Position numbers and translations under genes: made by a program
Assembly (NCBI RefSeq): GCF_000834015.1
Contig: NZ_JXQI01000021.1
Coordinates: forward strand, 1-64,000
DNA: 64,000 nucleotides
Reading direction: 5' to 3'
Source: Prevotella pectinovora
GTDB taxonomy: Bacteria; Bacteroidota; Bacteroidia; Bacteroidales; Bacteroidaceae
Shown: in pieces, positions 26,269 through 34,425 of the stretch
Numbering within the stretch: position 1 is the stretch's first letter
Layout of the letters: the number at the start of each line of letters is the position of its first letter
The notes under the pieces: generated by a model
What the model saw: the letters and a program-made list of their open reading frames with translations, nothing else
Databases searched by the model: none
Told to the model about the DNA's origin: nothing

Positions 26269-26362
26269 AAAACTGTCAGATTGTCTGGTTTTTTATCGTA
26301 ATATTCTGGCAATCAGACCGTTGGCTGCCAGGCAATTGTCAGCCTATTGTCTGGATGGTTTG
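26269..26362 (+). repeat. Dispersed repeat family C, copy 1
   Basis: This segment, beginning AAAACTGTCAGATTGTCTGG and ending TGTCTGGATGGTTTG, reappears inverted with substitutions at 42291-42382. It is rich in CTGTCAGA/TGTCTGG words. No coding frame is conserved between the copies. Confidence 0.6.
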
Positions 26363-26504
26363 CTGATGAAAAGAGAATTGTCAGATGAAAAGAATTATCA
26401 GATGAAAGGAATTAAGACGACAGGAATAGTATGCGCTGGCAGAATCCTGGAAACAGGAATATGGGTGTTACAACATTAACTTATTGGGCAGACGTCAGAC
26501 AGCA

Positions 26505-26582
26505 AATCTGCCCAACAGGGGCAAGCACGTTGCCCATGATGGGCAAGCACGTTGCCCCAGTTGGGCAAGCAGCGTGCCCAAT
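26505..26582. repeat. Short GGGCAAGC-GTTGCCC hairpin cluster, copy 1
   Basis: Four short palindromic words of the type GGGCAAGCACGTTGCCC lie in tandem. A similar cluster lies at 41930-42003. It is noncoding. Confidence 0.6.
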
Positions 26583-26598
26583 TTAATACAAACCATAA

Positions 26599-26898
26599 GA
26601 TAAGCTGCGGCTCGGGATAAGAAATGAATGGATTCATTTCGTTCTGCTCTCGCCTTGCATTATCTTTAGATAAGATAAGCTGCGGCTCGGCATAAGAAAT
26701 AAATACATTTATTTCGTTCTACTCTCGCCTTGCATTATCTTTAGATAAGATAAGCTGCGGCTCGGCATAAGAAATAAATACATTTATTTCGTTCTGCTCT
26801 CGCCTTGCATTATCTTTAGATAAGATAAGCTGCGGCTCGGCATAAGAAATAAATGCATTTATTTCGTTCTGCTCTCGCCTTGCATTATCTTTGCACTG
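26599..26898 (+). repeat. Four tandem 75-bp promoter-hairpin repeats
   Basis: Units begin at 26599, 26674, 26749 and 26824, exactly 75 bp apart. Each has GATAAGCTGCGGCTCGG, then a palindrome, then CTCTCGCCTTGCATTATCTTT. The palindrome varies in a compensatory way: AAATGAAT/ATTCATTT in unit 1 versus AAATAAAT/ATTTATTT in units 2-4. The first three units end TATCTTTAGATAA and the last ends TATCTTTGCA, so only the unit next to the phosphatase gene has an intact -7 box. Confidence 0.9.
26862..26894 (+). promoter_or_regulatory. Promoter of the tyrosine phosphatase gene
   Basis: TATCTTTGC (26886-26894) lies in the last 75-bp repeat. A TTTC 20 bases upstream (26862-26865), inside the palindrome arm, is a near match to the -33 TTTG. 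Transcription would start near 26897, 58 bases before the ATG. Confidence 0.65.
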
Positions 26899-26954
26899 GA
26901 TTATTAACCGTTGCTGAGCGGAGACGCTGGCGACACATTATTATATATGATATT

Positions 26955-27464
26955 ATGTTTGGAGAAGAAAGAAAGAACCCGCTGAAGAAATATCTTCTGT
27001 TTGTATGTCTTGGCAATATCTGCCGGTCGCCGGCTGCCGAGGGAGTGATGAAGAGTATTGTGGCTGACGACCCCAGACTCGACGGTTTTGTGGAAATAGA
27101 CTCCGCCGGCATAGGAGCCTGGCATACGGGACAGTTGCCCGACAGTAGGATGAGGAAATGTGGCGCCAGCCGGGGATATGACTTCAGCAGCAGGGCACGA
27201 CAGGTGAAGCCTCAGGATTTCGACCGCTTCGATTATGTCTTCGCTATGGATCATGAGAATGTTGCCGACCTCAATGGTGTGGCGCGCAATGCTACCGACA
27301 GGAAGAAAATCCTTTGTCTTGCAGATTATCTCACCGACCACAGGGATTACCACACCGTGCCAGACCCATATTATGGGACGCAAAAGGATTTTGAAATTGC
27401 TCTCGACCTTATAGAGGATGCTTGTAAGGAGGTGGCGCGCCTTTTGGCAGAGGAGAAACTTTAG
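26955..27464 (+). CDS. Low-molecular-weight protein tyrosine phosphatase
   Basis: The 169-residue protein removes phosphate from tyrosine residues. The signature CX5R loop CLGNICRSPAAEG has the nucleophile at Cys18 and Arg24, and the general acid is in the late DPYYG motif near residue 136. The frame could extend upstream to 26853, but that part runs through the 75-bp repeat and the promoter, so I take the ATG at 26955. Homologues often act on BY-kinases that control capsule or exopolysaccharide export. No kinase or polysaccharide gene is adjacent here, so the target is open. Confidence 0.93.
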   Translation: MFGEERKNPLKKYLLFVCLGNICRSPAAEGVMKSIVADDPRLDGFVEIDSAGIGAWHTGQLPDSRMRKCGASRGYDFSSRARQVKPQDFDRFDYVFAMDHENVADLNGVARNATDRKKILCLADYLTDHRDYHTVPDPYYGTQKDFEIALDLIEDACKEVARLLAEEKL

Positions 27465-27666
27465 CAAAAAACGGTCATCAGGCTGTTTTTATGTAATACC
27501 GAGTATTCAATGCTTCACTCTTTTCTTTATCTTTGTCGTTTTGTCTCGCATATCGAAACAAATGTTACAAAATGTAAGGATAAAGTGAAAAGTGAAGCTT
27601 TTTATGTTATATTCCTTGATGTATGTCAAAGAAATCAATAAGTACATTAAAAAACTTGCCCAAACT

Positions 27667-27699
27667 ATTGTGTGCGGACACAAAAGGTTGTATCTTTGC
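27667..27699 (+). promoter_or_regulatory. Promoter of the 28-codon gene
   Basis: ATTG (27667-27670) and TATCTTTGC (27691-27699) are spaced by 20 bases. The expected start is near 27702, about 60 bases before the ATG at 27762. Confidence 0.7.
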
Positions 27700-27761
27700 A
27701 ACGTGTTCGGGAGAATACATTTTTCATAGGTTAGTAGTTTGATAGATTTAAGGTAAAGATT

Positions 27762-27848
27762 ATGTTATTAGATTTTAAGACGACTATGATGTTGATGGCA
27801 GTAGTCTTAGTAACACTGATTAGTTTTACTGGTTACAACCACAACTGA
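27762..27848 (+). CDS. Small membrane peptide, 28 residues
   Basis: This short frame encodes a 28-residue peptide with a charged start (LLDFKTT), one hydrophobic stretch (MMLMAVVLVTLISF, about residues 9-22) and the tail TGYNHN. It has its own promoter (27667-27699) and its own intrinsic terminator (27875-27913), giving a transcript of about 210 nt. The next gene is convergent, so it is not a leader peptide for a downstream gene. I do not recognise a family. It could instead be a noncoding RNA in which the frame is accidental. Confidence 0.5.
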   Translation: MLLDFKTTMMLMAVVLVTLISFTGYNHN

Positions 27849-27874
27849 TATCGTTAAAAAGAATTGTTTTCAGG

Positions 27875-27913
27875 AGGCCGGTTTGAGTGATCAAGTCGTC
27901 CTCTATTTTTTTA
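27875..27913 (+). terminator. Terminator of the 28-codon gene
   Basis: AGGCCGGTTTGA pairs with TCAAGTCGTCCT (11 pairs, one mismatch, loop GTGA) and is followed by ATTTTTTT. Confidence 0.75.
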
Positions 27914-28083
27914 TATATACCCCTCAACCAGAGTTCGGGAATTCCATACGACCGGTTTGGGATTACCTCCCCAAATCTTATCCACACAAATTTATTTCTG
28001 TGTATCTGAATTAATTCCGTGTAGACGCATCATCCGTGTGTACCTGCATTCATTTGGGTGCCCACATTATCTGTGTACCCGCA

Positions 28084-29853
28084 TCATTTGTCATCCGCAA
28101 TGCGAGCCTTTCCCTCGTAAGTGGTGAGGTCGTCGCGAGTATATCTGTATGTTTTGCTTGCCAATGACGAGGACTCGTCGAAATGGTTGGATTCCACATC
28201 GAAGATGCCGCACATCAGTTCGTAGGCAAGGTCGTTGGTGAAGAATGCGTCCTTGTTAGCCTTCAGAGCCTCTATGCGGTCGGGATGACACGCCATATAT
28301 TCATCGGTGAAGCAAACGAAAAGCGGTATGCGCACATCGCCGAAGCCGGCGAAGTTTGGCGAACGGTGTCTGTCGGGAATCGTGGCGTGGTCGCTGAAAT
28401 ATACCATCGCCTGCAGGTTCAGGCGCTTGCTGGCATATTCATAAAACTGCCGGAGCACGTCGTCGGTATATCTCAGAGAATTCTCGAAGTTCAAGACATT
28501 GTCCTGCACCCCCTGTTCTCCCCATACCGTGCGGTCGGCAGGGTAGCGGTTGAGGAAGTTGAAGTGGCTTCCCTTGAGATGCAGCACGAGGAAGTTGTTC
28601 TCCGCCGGGTCCAGCTCGTCGAGGAAATCCACCAGCGACTCATCGTATTGCACCTTTCCCAAGTCCTGCTTCGTCCATTTCGCCACCTCCGCCGTGTTTG
28701 CCACCAGCGTTATCGGTGTGTCGTTGGCTCCGAGATGTCCCTGGTTGCTATACCAGTGAACGCGGTATCCCAGTTTGTGTGCGATGTCGATAACGGAGCA
28801 GGAGTCATAAAACTGTCTGCCGTTGTATTGGTTGTATTCCGTCAGTGCCTTTTCGAGCGACTGCACGGTGTGCATGGCACAGCTGTAAGAGTTGGGAAAC
28901 AGCACGCAGTGCTCCTTGTCTTCCGCCATGCCGCGCATCCAAGGCGTGGTGTCGTGGTCCATCTTCGTGAACGCACTCATATAGTCGCGCGATGCCGACT
29001 CTCCAATCACCATCATTATAGTGGAAGGCTTGCCGAAGGGCTTTCCCAGTGGTCTCACGTTGAGGTCTTTCAAGCGGCGTTCCATCTCGGTGACGTAGCG
29101 TTTGTCGTTGGCGGAATACTCCTTTATGTCCAGCCATAGCCTTACAATCCCCGACCTCTGGAACATTCCGCGCCGCGGTTTGAACATATACCATGTGAAC
29201 ACCAGAGCCGCCAGGGCAGCCACAGCGATGCGCCATGGTTCCAGAGCCACGCCAGACCGAATGTTCATCATCACCACACCAGCCAGCAGCGCCACTATAG
29301 CCACCAGCAGCAGCGCCACCTTCCACCAGGAGTACGACCGTGCGAATTCTATTATCTCGTTGGGGTGGGAGTCTTGCAGTATTTTCATGCCGTTGGCGTC
29401 GATACAGGTGCCATAGAGCCTGTAGTATACTGCCAGCGACAGACTCACCATCAGCAGTGCCCATTCAGCTACAGCCACAATCATTCCTCCGCCCATCATG
29501 CCCACTGCGGCAGCCAGTCCGAAGATATAAATACCGCAAGCTATCTCACCGTAGTTCTCATAGTCAGGCGATTTCCTGCGGTTTGTCAGATGATAGAGCA
29601 GAGGGTATGTTGCAGCCCATGCCACGCCAGTGACAGCCGCCATGGCGACGGGCAGATTCGGTCTGATGCCTATTATGGCGAGCGGAATCCATACCATCAG
29701 CGACGACAGGGCGAAACGCCTTGTCTGCTGTCCGCGTGCGCTGTGGCTCATTCCGGCGTTGCATCCGTAGTATATGCCGCAGCAGATGGCGAAGGTGATG
29801 ATCATTCCGATGAATGCCATAAATATTTTCAGATATGTAGGGTCGTTAAGCAT
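28084..29853 (-). CDS. EptA-type phosphoethanolamine transferase (sulfatase family)
   Basis: The protein (about 589 residues from the ATG at 29853) has an N-terminal membrane region of about five to six hydrophobic segments and a C-terminal alkaline-phosphatase/sulfatase domain. This is the layout of enzymes that add phosphoethanolamine to lipid A or core. The metal site begins at VIGESASRDY, the catalytic Thr is in SYSCAMHTVQS, and metal ligands recur in YFSDHAT. Active site and C-domain face the periplasm. It is the last gene of a minus-strand run with a glycosyltransferase, a DUF4294 protein and a WaaP-like kinase, consistent with LPS modification. The start could be 20 residues further upstream (29913). 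Confidence 0.88.
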   Translation of the reverse strand: MLNDPTYLKIFMAFIGMIITFAICCGIYYGCNAGMSHSARGQQTRRFALSSLMVWIPLAIIGIRPNLPVAMAAVTGVAWAATYPLLYHLTNRRKSPDYENYGEIACGIYIFGLAAAVGMMGGGMIVAVAEWALLMVSLSLAVYYRLYGTCIDANGMKILQDSHPNEIIEFARSYSWWKVALLLVAIVALLAGVVMMNIRSGVALEPWRIAVAALAALVFTWYMFKPRRGMFQRSGIVRLWLDIKEYSANDKRYVTEMERRLKDLNVRPLGKPFGKPSTIMMVIGESASRDYMSAFTKMDHDTTPWMRGMAEDKEHCVLFPNSYSCAMHTVQSLEKALTEYNQYNGRQFYDSCSVIDIAHKLGYRVHWYSNQGHLGANDTPITLVANTAEVAKWTKQDLGKVQYDESLVDFLDELDPAENNFLVLHLKGSHFNFLNRYPADRTVWGEQGVQDNVLNFENSLRYTDDVLRQFYEYASKRLNLQAMVYFSDHATIPDRHRSPNFAGFGDVRIPLFVCFTDEYMACHPDRIEALKANKDAFFTNDLAYELMCGIFDVESNHFDESSSLASKTYRYTRDDLTTYEGKARIADDK

Positions 29854-29904
29854 AAGAATGGTAGAATTTCGTTTATTGTTTGTTTTGCATGTCTCCGATA
29901 TGCC

Positions 29905-29969
29905 GCTCGTCAACTCGTCTAACTAATCTCCTCGTCTCCTCGTCTCCTCGTCAACTTGTCAACTCGTAA
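29905..29969. repeat. Run of short CTCGTCAACT-type repeats
   Basis: Roughly 10-base words (CTCGTCAACT, TTGTCAACT, CTCGTCTCCT) follow each other between the EptA-type gene and the glycosyltransferase gene. Similar runs occur at about 61701-61850, 63605-63642 and 1855-1882. Confidence 0.6.
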
Positions 29970-29973
29970 TACT

Positions 29974-30720
29974 TCATTTCCCTCTCAGCCTGCACATCAG
30001 ATAGGGCACTCCGAGCCGCATGATGAATTTCAGTCGCTGCGGCATGGGAATCGTCTCCCACACCACGCTGATGTTGTCGCGCAGTCCCTTCGACCGGTGG
30101 CTGTTCGACACACCTCCCGTGTCGAATATCGCTATCGGCAGGTTCACGTATCTGAAGCGCGCCCCCTTCTGATAGAGTTCTATGAAGGATTTGAAGTCGG
30201 CAGACAACCTGTGCTTGATGTCGAAAGGATTGCTGATGAGGCTGTCGCGGCGTGTGAACACGCACTGGTGGCAGAATATCATGCGGTGGTAGAGATAATA
30301 GCTCTCGGGAGCTTTCTTCACGTTGCCGTCTTTCACCACGTCGCCATACACCACGTCGGCGTCGGCAAGAGGCTGGCAGAATACGCGTCGCAACACATCA
30401 TCGGCGGCGAACACGTCGCCGGCGTTCATGAATATCACCCATTCTCCCGTTGCCATCCCCACGCCCTTGTTCATGGCGTCGTAGATGCCGCGGTCAGGTT
30501 CGCTCACCCATGTCGTTATCGTTCCCGAATGGGCGTATCGCTTTATCGTGATGATGGTGTCGTCGGTAGACTTTCCGTCCACCACCACAATCTCCTTGTT
30601 GGGATAGTCCTGCATCTGCAGGTTGCCGAGAGTCTTCTCCAGCAGTGGTCCGGCGTTGAATGTAACGGTCACTATCGACACCTTCGGCAAGTTGTTTTCT
30701 GTCTTTGATGCTTGCTGCAT
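29974..30720 (-). CDS. Family 2 glycosyltransferase
   Basis: The 248-residue protein (ATG at 30720) has a GT-A fold typical of family 2: VSIVTVTFNAGPLLEKTL at the N-terminus, VVVDGKSTDDT, SEPDRGIYDAMNKGVGMATG, and the DxD-equivalent NAGD near residue 98. It resembles WcaA-type transferases that build exopolysaccharide or LPS. There are no membrane spans, so it is probably a cytoplasmic, membrane-associated enzyme. A longer frame reaching 30879 has no good N-terminus. It sits between the DUF4294 gene (70-bp gap) and the EptA-type gene (120-bp gap). Donor and acceptor are unknown. Confidence 0.9.
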   Translation of the reverse strand: MQQASKTENNLPKVSIVTVTFNAGPLLEKTLGNLQMQDYPNKEIVVVDGKSTDDTIITIKRYAHSGTITTWVSEPDRGIYDAMNKGVGMATGEWVIFMNAGDVFAADDVLRRVFCQPLADADVVYGDVVKDGNVKKAPESYYLYHRMIFCHQCVFTRRDSLISNPFDIKHRLSADFKSFIELYQKGARFRYVNLPIAIFDTGGVSNSHRSKGLRDNISVVWETIPMPQRLKFIMRLGVPYLMCRLRGK

Positions 30721-30790
30721 TTTGCGTTTTTGTCCTTTGCGTGTTATATTGTAGGTGGGGCTTCTACCCAGTTGTCTCTCTGTCTCAGCG

Positions 30791-31453
30791 TTACAGCTGT
30801 CCGCTCTCCACGAGTCTCGCCACCCGTTCCGTCTCCTTGTCGTCGCCCTCAGGGTCGTATTTCTTCGTGAGGCTCGCACCGAATGTCCATGCGAAAGCCT
30901 GATAGAATCCTGCCCTTATCGGACCGAGGAATGCCTTTACCAGCTGGTACGACGACGAGTTGCACTCTCTGTATACCAGTTTTATGAGCAGCTTTCCCTG
31001 CGTCAGCGTCAGCTTCTTCATCCTCGGCGTGTATTCCTTCTTGATACATGCCTCCACGAGCTTCATGTGCTGGTCCTTCGCCTTCTTGTTGGGCAGCGTC
31101 TGCAGATATTCGTATGTCTCTATGATGATATGGTTCACCTCCTTGGCTATCGGCAGCACCTTCTTCACGTTGTAAACCAGGCGGTTGTATCTCTGCCGTT
31201 GCTTTGGAGTCTTGAACACCTGTGGCGGATACACGTACACGTTGTTCAGTTCCACATATTGTATGCTGTCCTTTCCGTGTAGCACCTTTCCCACCTTCAC
31301 CATCGGCACGAAGGTAGGGTTGTCCATATCCACCTCGCGGTCCTCCGGTTTCGTGTCGTTGCCGAACACGGGGTTCTGCGCCCTCGCCGTTGTCAGCGTG
31401 AGCATCATGACCATTATAGCCAATAATATGAAGTATGGTCTGTTCCTCATCAT
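30791..31453 (-). CDS. DUF4294 domain protein, exported
   Basis: The 220-residue protein has a signal peptide (residues 1-26, ending TARAQ) and matches the Bacteroidetes DUF4294 family of unknown function. The recognisable part runs from VELNNVYVYPPQVFKTPKQ to LIKLVYRECNSSSYQLVKAFLGPIRAGFYQAFAWTFG. It should be periplasmic. It is 23 bp downstream of the kinase gene, so the two are probably co-transcribed, which loosely ties it to envelope biogenesis. Confidence 0.85.
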   Translation of the reverse strand: MMRNRPYFILLAIMVMMLTLTTARAQNPVFGNDTKPEDREVDMDNPTFVPMVKVGKVLHGKDSIQYVELNNVYVYPPQVFKTPKQRQRYNRLVYNVKKVLPIAKEVNHIIIETYEYLQTLPNKKAKDQHMKLVEACIKKEYTPRMKKLTLTQGKLLIKLVYRECNSSSYQLVKAFLGPIRAGFYQAFAWTFGASLTKKYDPEGDDKETERVARLVESGQL

Positions 31454-31476
31454 TGCGCAAAAGATATTATGTTCTT

Positions 31477-32205
31477 TCAGAGGCGCAGCTTCTTTCTGTT
31501 CTCAAACTTGTCGAGCAGTGCCACAGCCTTTCTTACAGTCTCTTCTTCGTCCCATCCCCTGCGCCTGGCATATCCGCGCACCACATATTCGTAGAGGTCG
31601 CGCCGGTGAGTGAAGCGCTTCAGGTTTTCAAGACATTGCTTGTCGCTGGGCCATCCGTCGCAGAAATGCGACCGGTTGGTGTCTATCATGTCGAAGTGGT
31701 AATTGCCGTCGGCATCGGTAGTATAGAGGAAGTTTGCCGAGTTCAGGTCGCCGTGCAACACTCCGTGACTGTGCATCAGCACGATATAGTCAATCACGGC
31801 ATCGGTGAGCTTGCGGTCGAAGTCCTCCTTGTTCACCAGTTCCTGGAACACCTCCTTGCCCTTGCTCTCCTCGTATACGAAATATCCCACGGTGAATCTG
31901 CCGTGCTCATATTCCTCCATGTAAGCCACGGCGCGTGGCGAACTGACTCCACGCTTTCTGAACTCGTCGGCAAACAGGAATGCCCTCTTCGCCTTTGTCC
32001 TGCGGAAATGTGTGTATATGATGCTCTGGATCCAATTCACCCGTTTGTATCGCTTGGCAATGAATGTCAGACCGTCGTGTTCGAGACGTCTCACACTGTT
32101 TCGCTTGTCTTTCAGCACCTCTCCCGTGTTTGTGCTGAACAGCGACGGTATGCTGTTGATGTAATCAGAATATTTCTTGTATCGTTCGGCTATTACTGTC
32201 TTCAT
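31477..32205 (-). CDS. WaaP/Kdo-kinase-like LPS kinase
   Basis: The 242-residue protein has the fold of the small eukaryotic-like kinases that phosphorylate LPS core sugars (WaaP, KdkA). The catalytic loop HGDLNSANF is at residues 151-159 and the metal-binding Asp is in FDMIDTNRSHF. I chose the ATG at 32205; longer frames to 32271 run into the promoter region. It is the first gene of the minus-strand envelope operon. It probably acts in the cytoplasm on Kdo or a core heptose/hexose, but the acceptor cannot be told from sequence. Confidence 0.85.
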   Translation of the reverse strand: MKTVIAERYKKYSDYINSIPSLFSTNTGEVLKDKRNSVRRLEHDGLTFIAKRYKRVNWIQSIIYTHFRRTKAKRAFLFADEFRKRGVSSPRAVAYMEEYEHGRFTVGYFVYEESKGKEVFQELVNKEDFDRKLTDAVIDYIVLMHSHGVLHGDLNSANFLYTTDADGNYHFDMIDTNRSHFCDGWPSDKQCLENLKRFTHRRDLYEYVVRGYARRRGWDEEETVRKAVALLDKFENRKKLRL

Positions 32206-32267
32206 GCTATCTTTTAGTGGTGGAACGTCTGCTGCCTTTTCCGGGCTTGCAGATGGGTACATACGCT

Positions 32268-32276
32268 GCAAAGGTA
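32268..32276 (-). promoter_or_regulatory. -7 box of the LPS-kinase operon
   Basis: TACCTTTGC on the minus strand lies 63 bases before the ATG at 32205. No TTTG is found at the -33 distance. Confidence 0.55.
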
Positions 32277-32318
32277 CATATTTTTATACTTATGCCGCTT
32301 AAATTGTTCTGAAATAAC

Positions 32319-32327
32319 TAATTTTGC
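32319..32327 (+). promoter_or_regulatory. -7 box of the sulfatase-family transferase gene
   Basis: TAATTTTGC lies 115 bases before the ATG at 32442, divergent from the LPS-kinase promoter 43 bases away. The -33 element is not obvious. Confidence 0.5.
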
Positions 32328-32441
32328 AGCGTAATTGACGATATTGGGGCTGTCTGCCGCGGGCTACAGGCATAAATACCTGAGTATCATGGTGTCAACC
32401 GATACAAATGCGCCCCAAGAAGAAGGGGGATAATCATAAGA

Positions 32442-34391
32442 ATGAAAATGAATAGAAGCAAGCAGTTTTTCTTGTCGTTGGCATGGCTGGTCAGTGTCCA
32501 TGCCTTGATGTTGGTAGTTCTGACAGTATTCAGATTAGTGGAGCTGACGTGTCTCCACGGGATGATAACCGACCATGGGGCGAGTGTCGTCACGGCATTC
32601 GTCAAGGGCGTGTGGTTTGACAATGTGGTGGCATGCTACATTTCGGTGCTTCCTCTCGCCGTGACCCTCCTTGCCGCCGCCTTCGGATATGCCGGCAAGA
32701 AGCTGCGCAAGGGGGTGTGCTATTGGTATTTCGTGTTCTCAGCCATCGTGTTCATGGCATCGGCGGCAAACACACCCTATTTCGAGTATTTCTTCAAGAA
32801 TATCAACTCCTCCATCTTCGAATGGTTCGGCTATGCCGCCACCACAGCAGGCATGGTGTTTCAGGAGAAATCGTATATACTCCATATCTTCCTCTATTTC
32901 GTCTTCCTCGCCGCATATATCGTGGCGATGATATATATGCGCCGCTATTTCGACAGACGGATAGACCGCTGCCGCAGGGACGACCGCTTCGTGTTGCCGG
33001 TGGCGCTGCGCTTCATCGTTTCAGTATGTGTGGTGCTTCTCTGCCTCTTCGGCATCAGGGGCCGTATGGGCTACAACCCCATTAAAATCAGCCAGGCATA
33101 CTATTGCGACGACCCGTTTCTCAACCAGCTCGGCATCAACCCCGCCTTCAACCTCCTTACCAGTGCTCTCGACGACATGCGCAAGGAGAACCGCGACCTG
33201 CATCTCATGCCATATGCCGAGGCAGTGGGTCTTGCCCGCCAGTCGCTGGGCATAACGGGAGCGGTGGACAGCAGCTGCGTGATGCACCGTGAGGTGGCTG
33301 CCGTGGGCGAACCGCGTCGTTGCAACGTGGTGGTGATACTCATGGAGTCGATGTCGGCGAGCCTGATGCAGACCTTCGGACAGCAGCAGCGCCTCACGCC
33401 GAATCTCGATTCGCTCTACAACCATTCCCTCGCCTTCACCCGTTGCTATAGTGCCGGAATACATACCAACCACGGTATGACAGCATCCTTATACTCCTTT
33501 CCGGCGCTCATGTTCCGCAATCTGATGAAGGGCACGGTGACGCCACACCGCAAGGGAGTGCCAACAGTGCTCAAGAAGTATGGCTACCACAATATGTTCT
33601 TCATGACCCACGAGGCACAGTATGACAACATGAAGGCGTTTTTCACCACCAACGGCTACGATGAGATTTACTCGCAGGAGAATTATCCTAAGGAGGAAAT
33701 TGTGAACAGCTTCGGAGTGTCAGACCATTTCCTCTTCGACTATGCCCTGGGCACCATCAACAGCCGTGCCAAGAGCGGCAAACCGTTTCTTGCCACTCTC
33801 CTCACCATCAGCAACCATCCGCCATACGTGATACCTTCGTTCTTCAAACCCAAGACGCATGACCCGGAGACGCAGATTGTGGAATATGCCGACTGGGCGG
33901 TGGGCGACTTCCTGCGCAAGGCGTCGCACGAACCATGGTATAAGAACACTATCTTCGTGATAATGGCAGACCACGGCAAACTCGTGGGCAAGGCTACCAC
34001 CGAGGCTCCGGAATCCTACAACCACATACCGCTCATCATGTTCGGTCCCGGTGTGCCCACGATGCGCTACGACGGACTTGCCCAGCAGGTGGATGTGATG
34101 CCTACGCTGCTCTCTCTGCTCAATATGGGGTATGAGTATGACGGTTTCGGACAGGACCTCCTGCATACGTCCCGTCCTATGGTGTTCTATTCTGCCGACA
34201 ATCAGATTATCGCCCGCGACGGCAAGCGTGTCTATGTGTACAATCCTAAGATGCAGAAGAACTTCTGCTATGTGGAGGATGCCCGTGGCACCCTGCATGA
34301 GACTCCTATGACCTCTGCCTTCAAGCCACTCCAGCGCTATGTCTTCTCGATGATACAGACGGCACAGTTCGTGTTGAAACGGCAGCAGTAG
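32442..34391 (+). CDS. LTA-synthase-like sulfatase family transferase
   Basis: The 649-residue protein has about five N-terminal membrane segments (residues 1-220) and a periplasmic sulfatase-type domain. Its metal site begins at VVILMESMSAS, the probable catalytic Thr lies in IHTNHGMTAS, and FVIMADHGKL carries metal-ligand Asp and His. This is the layout of LTA synthase and related phosphoglycerol or phosphoethanolamine transferases. In a Gram-negative it probably modifies glycans or lipids of the envelope. It is divergent from the LPS-kinase operon, and the acceptor is not known. Confidence 0.87.
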   Translation: MKMNRSKQFFLSLAWLVSVHALMLVVLTVFRLVELTCLHGMITDHGASVVTAFVKGVWFDNVVACYISVLPLAVTLLAAAFGYAGKKLRKGVCYWYFVFSAIVFMASAANTPYFEYFFKNINSSIFEWFGYAATTAGMVFQEKSYILHIFLYFVFLAAYIVAMIYMRRYFDRRIDRCRRDDRFVLPVALRFIVSVCVVLLCLFGIRGRMGYNPIKISQAYYCDDPFLNQLGINPAFNLLTSALDDMRKENRDLHLMPYAEAVGLARQSLGITGAVDSSCVMHREVAAVGEPRRCNVVVILMESMSASLMQTFGQQQRLTPNLDSLYNHSLAFTRCYSAGIHTNHGMTASLYSFPALMFRNLMKGTVTPHRKGVPTVLKKYGYHNMFFMTHEAQYDNMKAFFTTNGYDEIYSQENYPKEEIVNSFGVSDHFLFDYALGTINSRAKSGKPFLATLLTISNHPPYVIPSFFKPKTHDPETQIVEYADWAVGDFLRKASHEPWYKNTIFVIMADHGKLVGKATTEAPESYNHIPLIMFGPGVPTMRYDGLAQQVDVMPTLLSLLNMGYEYDGFGQDLLHTSRPMVFYSADNQIIARDGKRVYVYNPKMQKNFCYVEDARGTLHETPMTSAFKPLQRYVFSMIQTAQFVLKRQQ

Positions 34392-34425
34392 GTAATTACT
34401 CACCTGGATAAACCCATTCTGACCT

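Noticed and set aside
26599..26898. CRISPR array
   Set aside because: The repeats are directly adjacent 75-bp units with no variable spacers, and no cas genes are present in the window.
26853..26954. Longer start for the tyrosine phosphatase
   Set aside because: The extension would be encoded by the 75-bp repeat and would include the promoter box. The phosphatase family begins near the ATG at 26955.
23563..28083. A mobile island with an integrase or transposase
   Set aside because: The region is rich in repeats, but I find no integrase, transposase, relaxase or phage gene. The genes present are a lipoprotein, a phosphatase and the 28-codon frame.
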